Notes under the pieces: generated by a model
The model's input: only the letters and a program-made list of their open reading frames with translations
The model's database searches: none
Told to the model about the DNA's origin: nothing
Shown here: piece after piece, positions 1-11,507 of the stretch
How the letters are laid out: each line of letters begins with the position of its first letter
Position numbering within the stretch: the stretch's first letter is position 1
Origin: Lycocorax pyrrhopterus obiensis
Lineage: Eukaryota; Chordata; Aves; Passeriformes; Paradisaeidae
Length of the DNA stretch: 64,000 nt
NCBI GenBank assembly: GCA_014706295.1
Contig: JACSVZ010000004.1
Span: forward strand, 87,489,047 to 87,553,046
Direction: 5' to 3'
Made by a program: the position numbers and the translations under genes

Positions 1-1039
1 TGTTTTTGGCTCACACCAGGGACTTGGTTTTTATGTTGCAGCTATGTGGTCTCACCACCAACCTATTTGAAAGTTTTTCAGTCTCCTCTGTCAGAGCTGT
101 TCCAGTTTGAATATATAACTTAATATTTACTACCCTTGCAGAGTAGGGAATACATTTCTTTTCAGCTTCCCAAGCCAGTCTGCTAAATGCTGATGGCTCA
201 GCTCAGGACAAGTTCTTGCAAGAACATATTTTGCTTTCATCCCAGTGCAGTATGAACACATTTTTTAAATTACTGACATTTAGCAGATGGGAAAAACAGT
301 TATTTCCTATGTTGCTGCGAGAATGGTGCAGCCAACAGATTCCTGGCCCAGCTGCTGCTCTAAAGCTGTTACGCTGGTCACTGCATACACTTGAGAGTTC
401 AGCCAGTGAATTATGGTTTGCTATAATATTTTGCTTTCCATTAGATCACACTCAGTGGAACAACAGCAAATGCACTGAAGCAGCCAAAATGGCTGTCAGT
501 GACATTTCAGAGTCCCTTTGCTTCATTGCTGGTGTCAAACAAGTTCTGGCAAAAGGACACCTTGGCCACATTGTCAGAAGTAACAGATCAACTCTTCTGA
601 AGGAGGAACGGATGTGGCAGGCCAGGTGAACTGCAAAGCACTTAGACTGCAAAGGAATCTTAACAAAGCTGAAAAAATGAAAGTGAAGATCATAAATCAT
701 GTATTAAAACTCAATGCACAGCTCTCTTAAGGTGTTATGTGAGTAATAACACGCTAAGCTGTTAGCAGCAGCTTGAATTCTTCTCTATCACACAGCCTCC
801 TTTGAAACAATAGATACACCTGTCTCCTGGACTGAAATTGTTGCAGGGAGTTGTAGACGCTGAAAAGCTTTAGCAGAGAAATTTTCCAGCTTTCTGTAGC
901 ATTTTGTGAAAGCTCTGTGTTTCTCACAGAAACTATGAAAAACATTGCTACGGGTTCTGCAAACTAACTTTATCTTGCACCTGCTGTTATTCAGCAGCAG
1001 GGTTGTTATGGTATACTGAAGAAAATCTTTTCAAATGAA
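1..1039. other. Intergenic DNA, no gene recognised
   Basis: AT-rich sequence with only short chance open frames on either strand (up to 137 codons, 216-629). No domain, splice-linked exon, tRNA or clear repeat was recognised. Confidence 0.6.
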
Positions 1040-1230
1040 TATTTTGTAGCCTCCACCAATCATTCTAGGAGGTGGATGATCAGTGACCAATGACCTTATG
1101 CCATGCTGGCGACCCCAGTTATATAAACTGATTTGTAATTAATTAAATAAGTGTTATTGCTCCTGGACTTGGACTTTGTGTCGTTATTCTTCGTGCCATT
1201 CATGGTGCAGACAGCGACAGGGAGTCACAG
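1040..1230 (+). mobile_element. Degraded LTR-like segment (3' part of an LTR with possible primer-binding-site remnant)
   Basis: A TATATAAAC box near 1120 is followed by an AT stretch and then gtgttattgctcctggactt and ttgtgtcgttattcttcgtg, which resemble the R-U5 tail of avian endogenous-retrovirus LTRs. The segment ends in CA, and tggtgcagacagcgacaggg follows directly, loosely like a lysine-tRNA primer-binding site. No gag or pol remains were seen to the right. Recognition is by memory of similar tails and is tentative. Confidence 0.35.
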
Positions 1231-4200
1231 CAAAAAGACTGGTTCATGCAGCAGAAGCAGAGCAGGAGGATGTCAGTTTGGGTCACTACCAGAAGTGGGA
1301 TCTGTTCATATGAGAAGTAAGTGTTCAAATAATTCCCGTATGATCATATCTCTTTGGAAGGGCAGAGCACTTTAAAAAGGCCAGATCAGTCATGCAAGTC
1401 AAGAAGCTGAGGAGTTGCAAGCATTAGCTGCTGTGTAAGCTAAATGCTTTCATATCTGCCACTGCTCCTTTGAAATACTGAGGACAACCCAAGGTCAGGA
1501 AGCATAAATTTAGGCATCTATATATGCACTCGATATTAAACCTTCAGTTACAGGCAGTACAGTCAAAGGTACACTATCAGCCAATGCAGGCACACAAATT
1601 ATTTATTCGGTCACCCACAAGTCCTACCTTACCCTTACCTGTAGGGTAAGCCAAGTTGCCCCTCAGGCTTTACTGACTGTATTGGCTAGAGACAAGAATC
1701 ACACATAAATGTCCAGCACTGCCTGTACGCTGGGAGGGTGTCCTGTCTGGCATCCTGCCATCCCAAAAGGACATGGGTTTCCCTTATGTTTTAAGTGCCA
1801 GGCACATCTCAGACTTCTGAAATTCTTCCAAAGGCACTAACATTTAAGCAACTGAATCAAACCATTGGTCTCCACTGATCCATTTATCTCCATAGCCAAA
1901 CATAGACAGCAAGCATATTTTTATCTTTACCTACATGTAGGCATGTTAATTTAAGAGCCTCCATCTTGAACTAGTTCCACTCCAGATATTAACTGTTTTT
2001 CTCTGCCCTTGAAAATTTTGTTGGCTTGAAGTTTCATTTTGAGGCTGTTGTGTCTTTTAATTTTAGAAGCTCTCATGCTTTGTTTCACTCACCTGAAGTA
2101 TGTCCATCAACAGTTCACACTCTTAAGCCTTAACAGGCTAGTGCAGAACAAATACATGTGCACACAGGTAGTTCAGTGTTTAGAGACTGCATTCAAACTT
2201 TCTTAACTGTGGCTTACTTGTGTTTTGCAAGAAAATCCCTGGAAGGCAGCCCTATGGCCCTCCTTCTGCATACAGGCACAAAAATTGTAGTTATGGGTAG
2301 TTATGGGTGACACAGGAATGAATGTGTTTAAGAACATCAGAAAAAAGCAGTAAAATGAGGGCAAAGGAATGGTATTAATAACCAAGGACATGTATGGAAG
2401 CAGTCAGACTGGAAAATGCTGAGGGATGAGTTGTTCATTTATACCATGACCAGAAGGCCTCTGCTCCCTCTGCAAGAGGATGGGAACAAGGATGTCACAT
2501 GGACCATGCTTCCTTCTGCTGTCCCATGAGGAAGATGAAGATACCCAAAAAGAGGCATCGTGGACAACAGACAGCAACCTTGCCAGAGTTTTATGGAGAA
2601 GGAAGCTTTTGAGGATGAAATGAGGATCTGGCATTCACTGATCATCATTCAGCATCAAACTCTGGACCAAATTCTGGTCAAGATCAGCTTGGGAGTGATT
2701 GTTCTAGTTCGTTTGTTTTGAAGTTTTTTCTCTCAGCCTGCATTCTTTTGTTTTTGCTGGAATGAAACACAAACGAAAACCTGCCTGCCATTCAAACTGC
2801 TCTGCTGATGACTCACTGACCCACTCAATGGCTTTAAGCCAGCAACTAGCTCACTTGCTGTCTCATTTGTGCCTTCTGAAAAACGGGGTAATGAGTTACA
2901 CTTTGCTGATAATGAAAAAGTGAACATGAATGGAATTGTTCCCAGAAAGTAAATTACTAAATAAATATGCATTAAGAAGTGATCCTAAGACAAGAATATG
3001 CTTGTGGGAGCAACTGCATTTTCACTGAGGCCAGTCTTGGTAACACCCTGACTTACAAAAGGCTGAGAGTCACCGTGACAAAGCACAAATTGTTGTCACG
3101 GTTATTAAGGTGATGGTGACTCTTTTCATTCAACGGTATCACAGGGATCAGCAAATGATTGTGGCACATTCTTCAGTTTTGTTTCCTCCTTTTGTTGTGG
3201 CTGCCCCTTCGAGGTGCAGCTCAATCCTGCTTTTTAATCTCCTTCCACAAACAACTGGGTGCCGAGCTTAACCAGGAAACTTTGCAGTGGTGAGCGTGTT
3301 TTAGAGACATTGTCATAACAACTTCCAGACCCTTCAGTTTAGAAGGAACACCACTAACATTCACACATTCAGGACAGAACTAGTACAGTAATGCATTCAC
3401 ATTTATTTACTTGCATTACCATAAATTTTATAGATGCAGGTGTGTTGACTAAAGACTTCTATTGTGCTCAACAAAGAAATGCTCTGAACAGAAGCTCTTG
3501 GACTGGGAGCCATGAGGTAGAAAGTAAGAGGAAACAGAAACAATCAATCTAAGGCAGCAGTTTTAGTATAGCAACCACTCAACCATCATCAAGAGTTTAG
3601 CAGGCCTGAGGACTTTCAGAGAAAATAATTAGGTGGCTATGAGGTGTTTATAATGACTTTTTCAGAGAAGAGAGAGTGCTTCTTGGAAAAAGCATCAAAA
3701 GTGCGTGTTTGAAAATTATCAGGTTGGAAATGGAAAATTACTAAGTTGCATCATAAGCTGATCAGAGGTAGGGCTTGACCTCTAAATACTGACAGGGTTA
3801 TTTTAGATGTTGTTTTATCCGAGCAGTCACAGCACGCAGAGTTGTGGTGAGTTCCTGGGAATAATCATTTAATTCCATGAGCAGTAAGCCTGGTGAAGCC
3901 TTGTTTATTTTGAACTCATGTTTTATTTTCTTACTCGCCCAACACAATAACTTCTCCTGACCCTAAAGCTGCTTATGACTTTCTCCTCACTTCTGCTGTA
4001 CTTCTTCAGCATGTTTCTTCTCATGACCTCTAAATACCACCTAGGTGCAGGGCTCCCTAACAAGGGGCATGTTCTGTCCGGCAGCCTGATACCCACGGTG
4101 AGTGGCCCAACCACTGCTGCTGAGCACACACTTCACCTTTGCCTCATTAAACTTCCTTTCTTATGTAGAGATGGTCTTCAGAAGTCGTGTTGAAAATCCC

Positions 4201-6999
4201 ACTATTCTTCATCTCAGATGGTCATCCTAACTAAGCAGAAAAGAGAGAAAGGCACTTTCAGTCCATGATTCATCCCATCCCAAAATAGACATCTAAATCA
4301 GGTCACTTGAATCATGGTTAAACATGCCAGCTGGTCTCCACTAACTGTAAGGACAACCAAAGGGATTATCTCAGATGAAAACATTGGTACTACAGAAGTC
4401 TAAACTTAGGTGAAGTGAATCCTACTATAATTCTTTTGAGCTCTGTGTCACTTCATGATGTTAAAGAGTGGTGGTTTAAAAGTTTTTAGAGTGGGACAGA
4501 TGGATGGACACTGATCACTGAGTCTTCCTTCATCTGAATGCTAGGCTGAAAAATCAAAAAAATCTTCTCAATGGGAAGAGAGAGAAAACAAAAATATATT
4601 TGTGCATATTTTCACAGAGGAAGATGCTACATTTTCTACCACTTTTTTGAGCTCTCTCCATCTGCTCAACAGCCCCTGTACATGTGTGAGTTGTTAGAGC
4701 AAGGCACCTGAATGCTGGTGTCACCACCATCTTCCCACCAGATAAAATCAATGCACACTGACAGCAAGTACCAACAAGTTGCCCTGTTCTACAAAGGTGA
4801 AATTAGTTCACTCACCTTTTTGGTTTTTGTAAGCTTTCCTAGGAATTAATGTATATTTTTCTAGTCAGAGATAAAGAAAGAAGGTGATGAAAGAAAGAAG
4901 ATGAAAGAGAAGTCACACAAGATATATTGGTTCCAACAAGATGAGAATATTTAGTTGTTCTGTATTGCAAAACAGAAAAAACAACCATTAACTAGTAAAG
5001 GACCTTGAAACCTTTTCCTGCAATGCCCTCTTCTGAGGACAGCCCAAGTTTCCACATGCCTCTGTTTCTCCAACCCTGGAGCTAGCCTGCAAAATCCCTC
5101 CTATGGGCTTGTTTGTAGATGCAGAGGTGCCCCACAACTCTGACTTGGTTTCTCAACACACAAAAAGTCAATTTTATGCAGCTTCATTGTGAAAAGCCAC
5201 GCTGAACACAAGTTGTACAATAAATGCTCATGACTTACCTTGTGACTGAAATTCTAGGACAGCTGGGCTGGGAGCACCTCCCAGCATCTCCTACACACCA
5301 TTTCACATACTCATCTTAGGCTGCCACATGCCCATCTCCACAATTTTTGTGGCTGCCTGGGGAATGCTGTCTCACGGCTCCTGCTCATGCTTGTTGCTCC
5401 AGCACTTCCATCCTGCTCCTGGCATGCTGTGGTGTGGGGCTTGGCGCTCATGTGTGCACAATCCCAGCACAGGGAAGTAAGGATCACAAAAATTTCACGA
5501 AGACTCAGAGAGCTCTGCTGAAGATAGGTGTCATTGTCCCCACGTTAACAGCCACCCCCAGGCTCAGCCATCCCATGTGATCTCACCTTGTGAGGAAGCA
5601 CTAGCTCCTAGAGACCACCCTGCATCCTCCTCCCTAGTCCCCTGAAAGACAGTTCTCTCCCTCCTCTCCAGCTCTGCCTCCTGTGGGCACACATGTCCAC
5701 GTGGCTGGATGGAAAACCACATCACAAATCCGAGCCAGATTACAGCTTGTGGTTTTGCTCCCATTGGCTGAGACTTCAACTGGATTCATTCCTCTGTTGT
5801 TCAGACCAGGCTTGTGCAAACTCAAGGGAGAGGGTAGGAATGAGCAGGCAAGGGAGGCAGCACTATATCTTCTAGCACCAATTCTGGCAAATGTCAGCTT
5901 AAAAATACAATTCCTATCCCTGAACCAACTTCTCAGCGCTAGCAGAGCAATCCGGTCCAGCCTTCTCTCCATGAGTGTGGAGGGCACATGTGCTTCTGCA
6001 ACTGGGCCACACAAGTCATACAGCCCACAAAGAGCAGCTGTTGTTGGAACTGGAATGCAAACTGAAAGTGCCAGGAGAGGAGGCTCTGAAAGCATTCTTT
6101 TCAGAAAGTCACCAGGTTTTTGAAAAACTAAATGAAGCAGGCAGCTGCCTGCATTGCATGGGAGCCTCATGGCAACCCTCAGGGCACAGTATATAGAGCT
6201 TTTTGTGTTATTATTTTAATTATGTTTCAAGTTAGTAGTGACTAAGCATCATGACAAACTCTCGTTCTCCCCTCTGCAAAATTAATTAATAGATTTGAGC
6301 TGTATCAGACCATGACACGTGTGATGCTGCTCATTGACATGGGCAAGAGAGACCCAGACAAGGTGCTCTTGCTCCAAGAGGACTCCTGGACCAGCCAGGC
6401 CCTGTGCTGGTGAACTCATGGAAAACGATGCTGCTGCACAGTGACCTCCCCACAAATACTTTGAGGCTGCCTCCTGTATCTGTGCACCCCCCTTCTCCCC
6501 ACAACTTTTAAGTGCAATGAAAAAGAAAGTCACCTGAGTTTAATTCCTGAAACTACTTTCTTTTTCCTGAAAATCCTCTGCAAGCTGTGCTCTGTGGAGT
6601 ACCAAAATTCCGTTTACATCTGCATTTTCCACTTCAAAATAATTGATAGTGCAGAAGATTTAAATAAACCAACTCACCAGCCAGAAGAGAAAATACTTCT
6701 TGCCATAATTATCCCTTTTTCTGTTTTAGTATGTTTCCTACAGTTTTGGTAGGAAAGTGGCAGAGTTGGTGGCAAATTTGATCTGTCAATCCAAATGGAG
6801 AATTAAAGTCATTTAGGAATAACAGGTGCCACCTGAAAAACAAGCAGAGGGTTTAAAAATAATTATGGTTAAATGTATTCATTTTTTGCATTCTAGAAGG
6901 CTCACTTTGGTCTCTCCTGAAGATAATACATTAACATTAGGATGAAATGTTGGCATGCTCTTCAAACTTTTCACCTGAGATTGAATTATAAGCTACAAA

Positions 7000-7009
7000 T
7001 GCTGAGTCA
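7000..7009 (-). promoter_or_regulatory. Distal ARE/MARE-like 10-mer
   Basis: TGCTGAGTCA on the + strand is identical to the 10-mer in the GCLC promoter and reads TGACTCAGCA on the minus strand, fitting TGACNNNGC. It lies about 13.9 kb upstream of the GCLC start. A 10-mer can occur by chance, so function is unproven. Human GCLC is known to use a distal ARE several kilobases upstream. Confidence 0.3.
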
Positions 7010-9686
7010 CTGGTCTTTTTTATTTGCTCAGAGAAATAACATGATATCACTCAAGGATAGAGACCAGCCAAATTTTTCCAAAGATAAGAAATGGATTAAT
7101 TTTCTCTGGGAAAAAAAAAAACAACCTTATCTTTCTGGCTTCATTTGGTGATACAGCAACAGAAAACCAAAAGGAATTGATAAAAAGGACCTGCTCATTT
7201 ATTTTCTGACAGAATATTTGATCCTTTTAGATGATTTCAAATAACATTATATTGGGTCACAAATTCCTGACTACCAAGGAATTGGAAACCTAATTTTCAT
7301 AGCACTGCTGCCACGTACTGATGTAACTTACCATGGAAAACACACCTTATTGATTATATATAACCACAGTATGGCCAAACAACAATACAAAGAAACACAT
7401 CCACAAATTTTAATTGTTTTCTACTCCAAGCAGCCTAAGATCAAAGCAGAAAGCAGAGATTTTAGGGGAGCATGAGAACAGCTATTTCGTTCAGACGGAA
7501 TTGTTCAGGTTGACAGAGGGAATGGGGATTGTGGTCAGTATTTGCTAAAATGCGGCATCTTACAGGTTTGTTATAAAATAGTGGTGTTAAACTTTCAGAA
7601 GCAAAGACCCTACTGATGGGTCAGTAATTAACGTACAGCTTGATCCAGGAGAGCTTCTCTATTTGGTCAGTGCTTGCTGAAAAGCAACTAACTATTTCTG
7701 TGTATTTTTGGCAATTACATTTACTTTTGGTACCATCCCCACAAATAGCAATGTTCCATTTCAAAGTTGCAGAATCTACTTTTAGATCTCTTAGTATTTC
7801 AAAAGGATGAGAATATTTAAAGTAAACTACATCCTTAGTGCAGTCGATCAAGCATTTCCCCATCAACTAGGACAGTTTCTATCTTCTGATTCCTCTCTTG
7901 GGTTTAATTCTATTTTGGATTCTGCTACTGAGCAGCTCTGTAGGTCTTGAAGAAGTTGGTGTGCAAGTGGGACAACTTATCAAATGCAGAAATCTGAGAT
8001 GCAGAAACTTGCTTCCTTCACAAGTACAATATGCTACTGAATAGCAGCTATTGTCTTTATTTTATAGCAGGCAAAAGTAAGTTCTATTCCTTAAGGAATG
8101 ATAAAATCAGGACAGAAATAAATAATTTAGTGTTTTCTGATTGGTACCATACACAAATCTGGCCTCAGCGTTTACAGGAAGAAGTATCCAGCAGTTCTCA
8201 CATGAAGTTCTTCATTTGACTTTGCAAGACTTCCACACAGCTGAAAATTTTCACCCTTGGTCTCACTAAGAGTGCCTATCATTAGAAAATGTTGACAAAA
8301 ATAGTTGTCATTACTGAGAACAAGAAAAGACATGAAATACACCTTCTTTTTGGAGGTGTTCAGTCCCTGTTGAGAACATGACTGGGTGGGAAACATTCTG
8401 TTTCCTAGGTTGACAAGACTACAACTGGTTCCTTGGGAAGCTCTTTGTTAACTATGAATTTGATTAAGAGTTTCCCATTTGGAAAGGTGAGGGTTGCACA
8501 ATATGAGAAACTCCTCACATTCCAAGGACACAACAAATATGGGTTGTAAGTGCTCAGGAAGCCCTGCTCCTCCAGTCTGTGGAGGTTTATGAACCAAGCA
8601 GGGACTGACAGATGTGCTGTCCCCATGCAGCAAGGCTGCAGCTGCTCTGCCTGGACCAGCCTTATGCTCTTGTGAAGGCTCCAGGGCAAGGATCAGCACA
8701 CGGAGCCAATGGCACAAGATACACACTTATCACAAATAAATTATGAAAAGCAAATAGCCAGACAGTTCTGTACTCAGTTCATCTCAACTTCTTCTGGAGC
8801 TGGGAATGAACAAGTTTCATTTATCAGCATATAATATGTTAAAAGCAATGGGAACACAGGTGTCATAGCATCCTTTTGGCACTGACTCCCTGGGAAAGCC
8901 TTCTCTGAATGCAGTCCAAAGGGCAGAGGATGTGTTCTGAATCAAAAACATCCTAACTCGCTGATGAACACATAAATGCCAACATGAGTATACATGTGTA
9001 TACATAGGAGGCCTACATTTTCACCTTGCCAATTTTGTGAACCTATGAGATTATTCACACACACCACCCCAGCAAAAATGGCCCTGCACTGAAAGAAAAT
9101 TGCTATTGCAAAGTCAATCCCTTTAACGTCATGAAATGCCAGAATTAAGCTTGCCTTTAATGTGACATCCTGTTGTGTACATATTACGATGCACTTTTTT
9201 AATGATACAACTGCATCGTGCTTCTTTCAAGAGTTCCCTACTTCATTCAGTACACAGGAACAGATGAAATTTCTTAATGAGATTCTAGGCAGGATTTTTA
9301 TTAGCACTGATCTTCTGCACCCTCTTTTGTTTACTGAACTCACTCCCAGTACAGCTCTGAATAGGAAATTTAAAATGTAATATTTTATGTAATTATTCTC
9401 AAAGTTCAACTCAACTGCAGCTGAGTTCTATGACTCAGTAATCCAAGACAGTAAACTAAAATATGCAGACTAAGCAAGCTGTGAAAACCTAGTTTTCAGG
9501 TCTTGTGTCCTCAGGCTGTGTGACAGTCATGTCCAGCTGCATTTACAGTGGCAGTACTCCTACCCTCGCTGAAAGTTCTCCACTCAACCCTAAAAGCCAA
9601 CCTTTCAGAGAGCAGCGTATTTCAGCTCAACCCCAGAAAATACACATTTTTTACTCTCACTGGGCAGTTACACCAATGTCCTCAGG

Positions 9687-9705
9687 CTGACTGACTGACT
9701 GACTG
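9687..9705. repeat. CTGA microsatellite
   Basis: Nearly five tandem copies of CTGA in intergenic DNA. Confidence 0.85.
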
Positions 9706-11445
9706 TAGGATATGTTTTCAGAGTACAGGCTACAAAGAACACCTGAAGGTATCATAGGGAAATATGAAGTTGAAAGCTTGAAATTCCCTCTGATCTATGC
9801 GAGGACAGACCACTGTATCCAGTGCCGACATGCACACACAAAGACAGAACTCCTTTCTTCAAAGGAGATCTGTCTACCTGAAGGACAGATTTGTCCTTGA
9901 GTTTTGGCTAATCTGTCCACTTGAAGGTGGACCATTCCTCCAATTTTCCAGGAGACAGAACATGAGGGATGCATTTGTGCAACCAGAAGCACTGGGCTGA
10001 GAGCTGCCTGTAAGGCAGTGGCCACTGCACGTGGGAACCTTGACCTTCAGGCTGCCAAGAGGTCCAATATGCTATGCCAAAGATAAAAAGCAGCACAAAT
10101 AGCCCATTTGTTAAAAAAGAAGTGTAAACCATAATCCTTTTAAAGGTTTCAGAAGAGAATCTGTTAAGGAAAACCAGCAAGTACACACTGTGTGGGCTAG
10201 CTCTTTCACCCATGACTTCTTAACATACCAGCTCTAGGGGAACTTCAACAAAGATGCAGGTTTTCACATGTAGCTGCCCTCTTGAGTTCTCTGGCATATC
10301 CCACCCAGCCTCCAGCCACCAACGCAGAGGGCAAGGAGGTCCAGTAATTCCTGTTGTATCTTCAGCCCTGTGTGGATGTCTTGGCCACCCTCTGCAGTTT
10401 ATGTCCAGGCATCTGCCTTGTTCCCCACATCAGTGTTTTGGCATGAATTGCCCATGTGCTGCCATGCACACGATGCTCCCACGTACCTGCCACTGCACCT
10501 GCCCAGCCAAAGCAGGGTGCCGGAGGCGACAGTGAGTCATTGCTGTGTTCACCCCAAGGCACTGTTGTGTGAGGAAGATGGGTTCTTGCTGTGCTTTGTT
10601 TATAACAGGGCTGTACTTCCCACAGAGCTTAAAAAGTGAAAAAGAAAGCCTCAGATGACATTTCAAGGGAGGGTGGCTTGGGAGGTGCCTTTTCTTTTAA
10701 ACTAACCTCAGCAGAAGAATGAGGATACAATCAGGTAAGTGTCAAAATGAATGATAAATCCACACATCAGATAAGTGACCCGGTTTTGAAAGAATATCGT
10801 ACTTTATTATTTTAGATTGAAAAACAGGACTGTTCAAAACTTAAGGGATTAAAACTGCCCCAACTGCAGCCAATGGAAATATTGTCTTTGACTTCAACAG
10901 AAATAGAAAATGTCTTCAGTTAATCTGGAAAAAACTTTGAAATGCTGGAGTGATTACTAGTTGCTGCCAACCATTAACCTTCCTCCTTTTCCCCCAACTG
11001 AATTATGTTAAATCTTTCATGGGCAGTATATTTCATTGCCATTTATTTATTTATTTGCTGTCTTGCTTTTCTACAGATTTTTGAGAGGAAGATGGAAAGC
11101 TGATCTTTTTCCAGAATTTATGATAAGGGAAAAAAAACAGCTAAAAAAATTAGAAGAAAAAAAAAGGAGAAAGAAAGTCTACCTTGGTCCAATGGAGCTG
11201 GCAAGAGAGATTGTTACCTCCTGGAGAGAGCTGAGGGGCGAGATTACAAAATATGCCAATATTATTGACCACCCTACCTCAGAGCAAAGCCTTGCTGCTG
11301 GTGTCTCACTGACTGATCTGTCATATTGCAGTCCCAGCTTTATCCACTTGTACCCACTCTGTCAAAGACAAATCCATAATGACAAACAAAGATAACATGT
11401 ATAGGCAGGATGATGCTGGACTATGCATGAACAGAATTTGACCAT

Positions 11446-11507
11446 TTGTTATTCAGGAGTAGTAGCACTTTACCACTTGTTATTCAGGAGTAGTAGCACT
11501 TTACCAC
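11446..11507. repeat. 31-bp tandem duplication
   Basis: Two adjacent copies of a 31-bp unit beginning ttgttattcaggagtagtag and ending accac (11446-11476 and 11477-11507) match without visible difference. Identity suggests a recent duplication or replication slippage. Confidence 0.9.

Noticed and set aside
5634..6170. Overlapping long frames on both strands (178 aa minus, 146 aa plus)
   Set aside because: Both strands are open over the same bases, no domain is recognisable, and no splice or transcript logic supports either. Probably chance in a stop-poor patch.
9049..9069. Short CA-rich run as a microsatellite
   Set aside because: Only about four CA units; not distinct from background.
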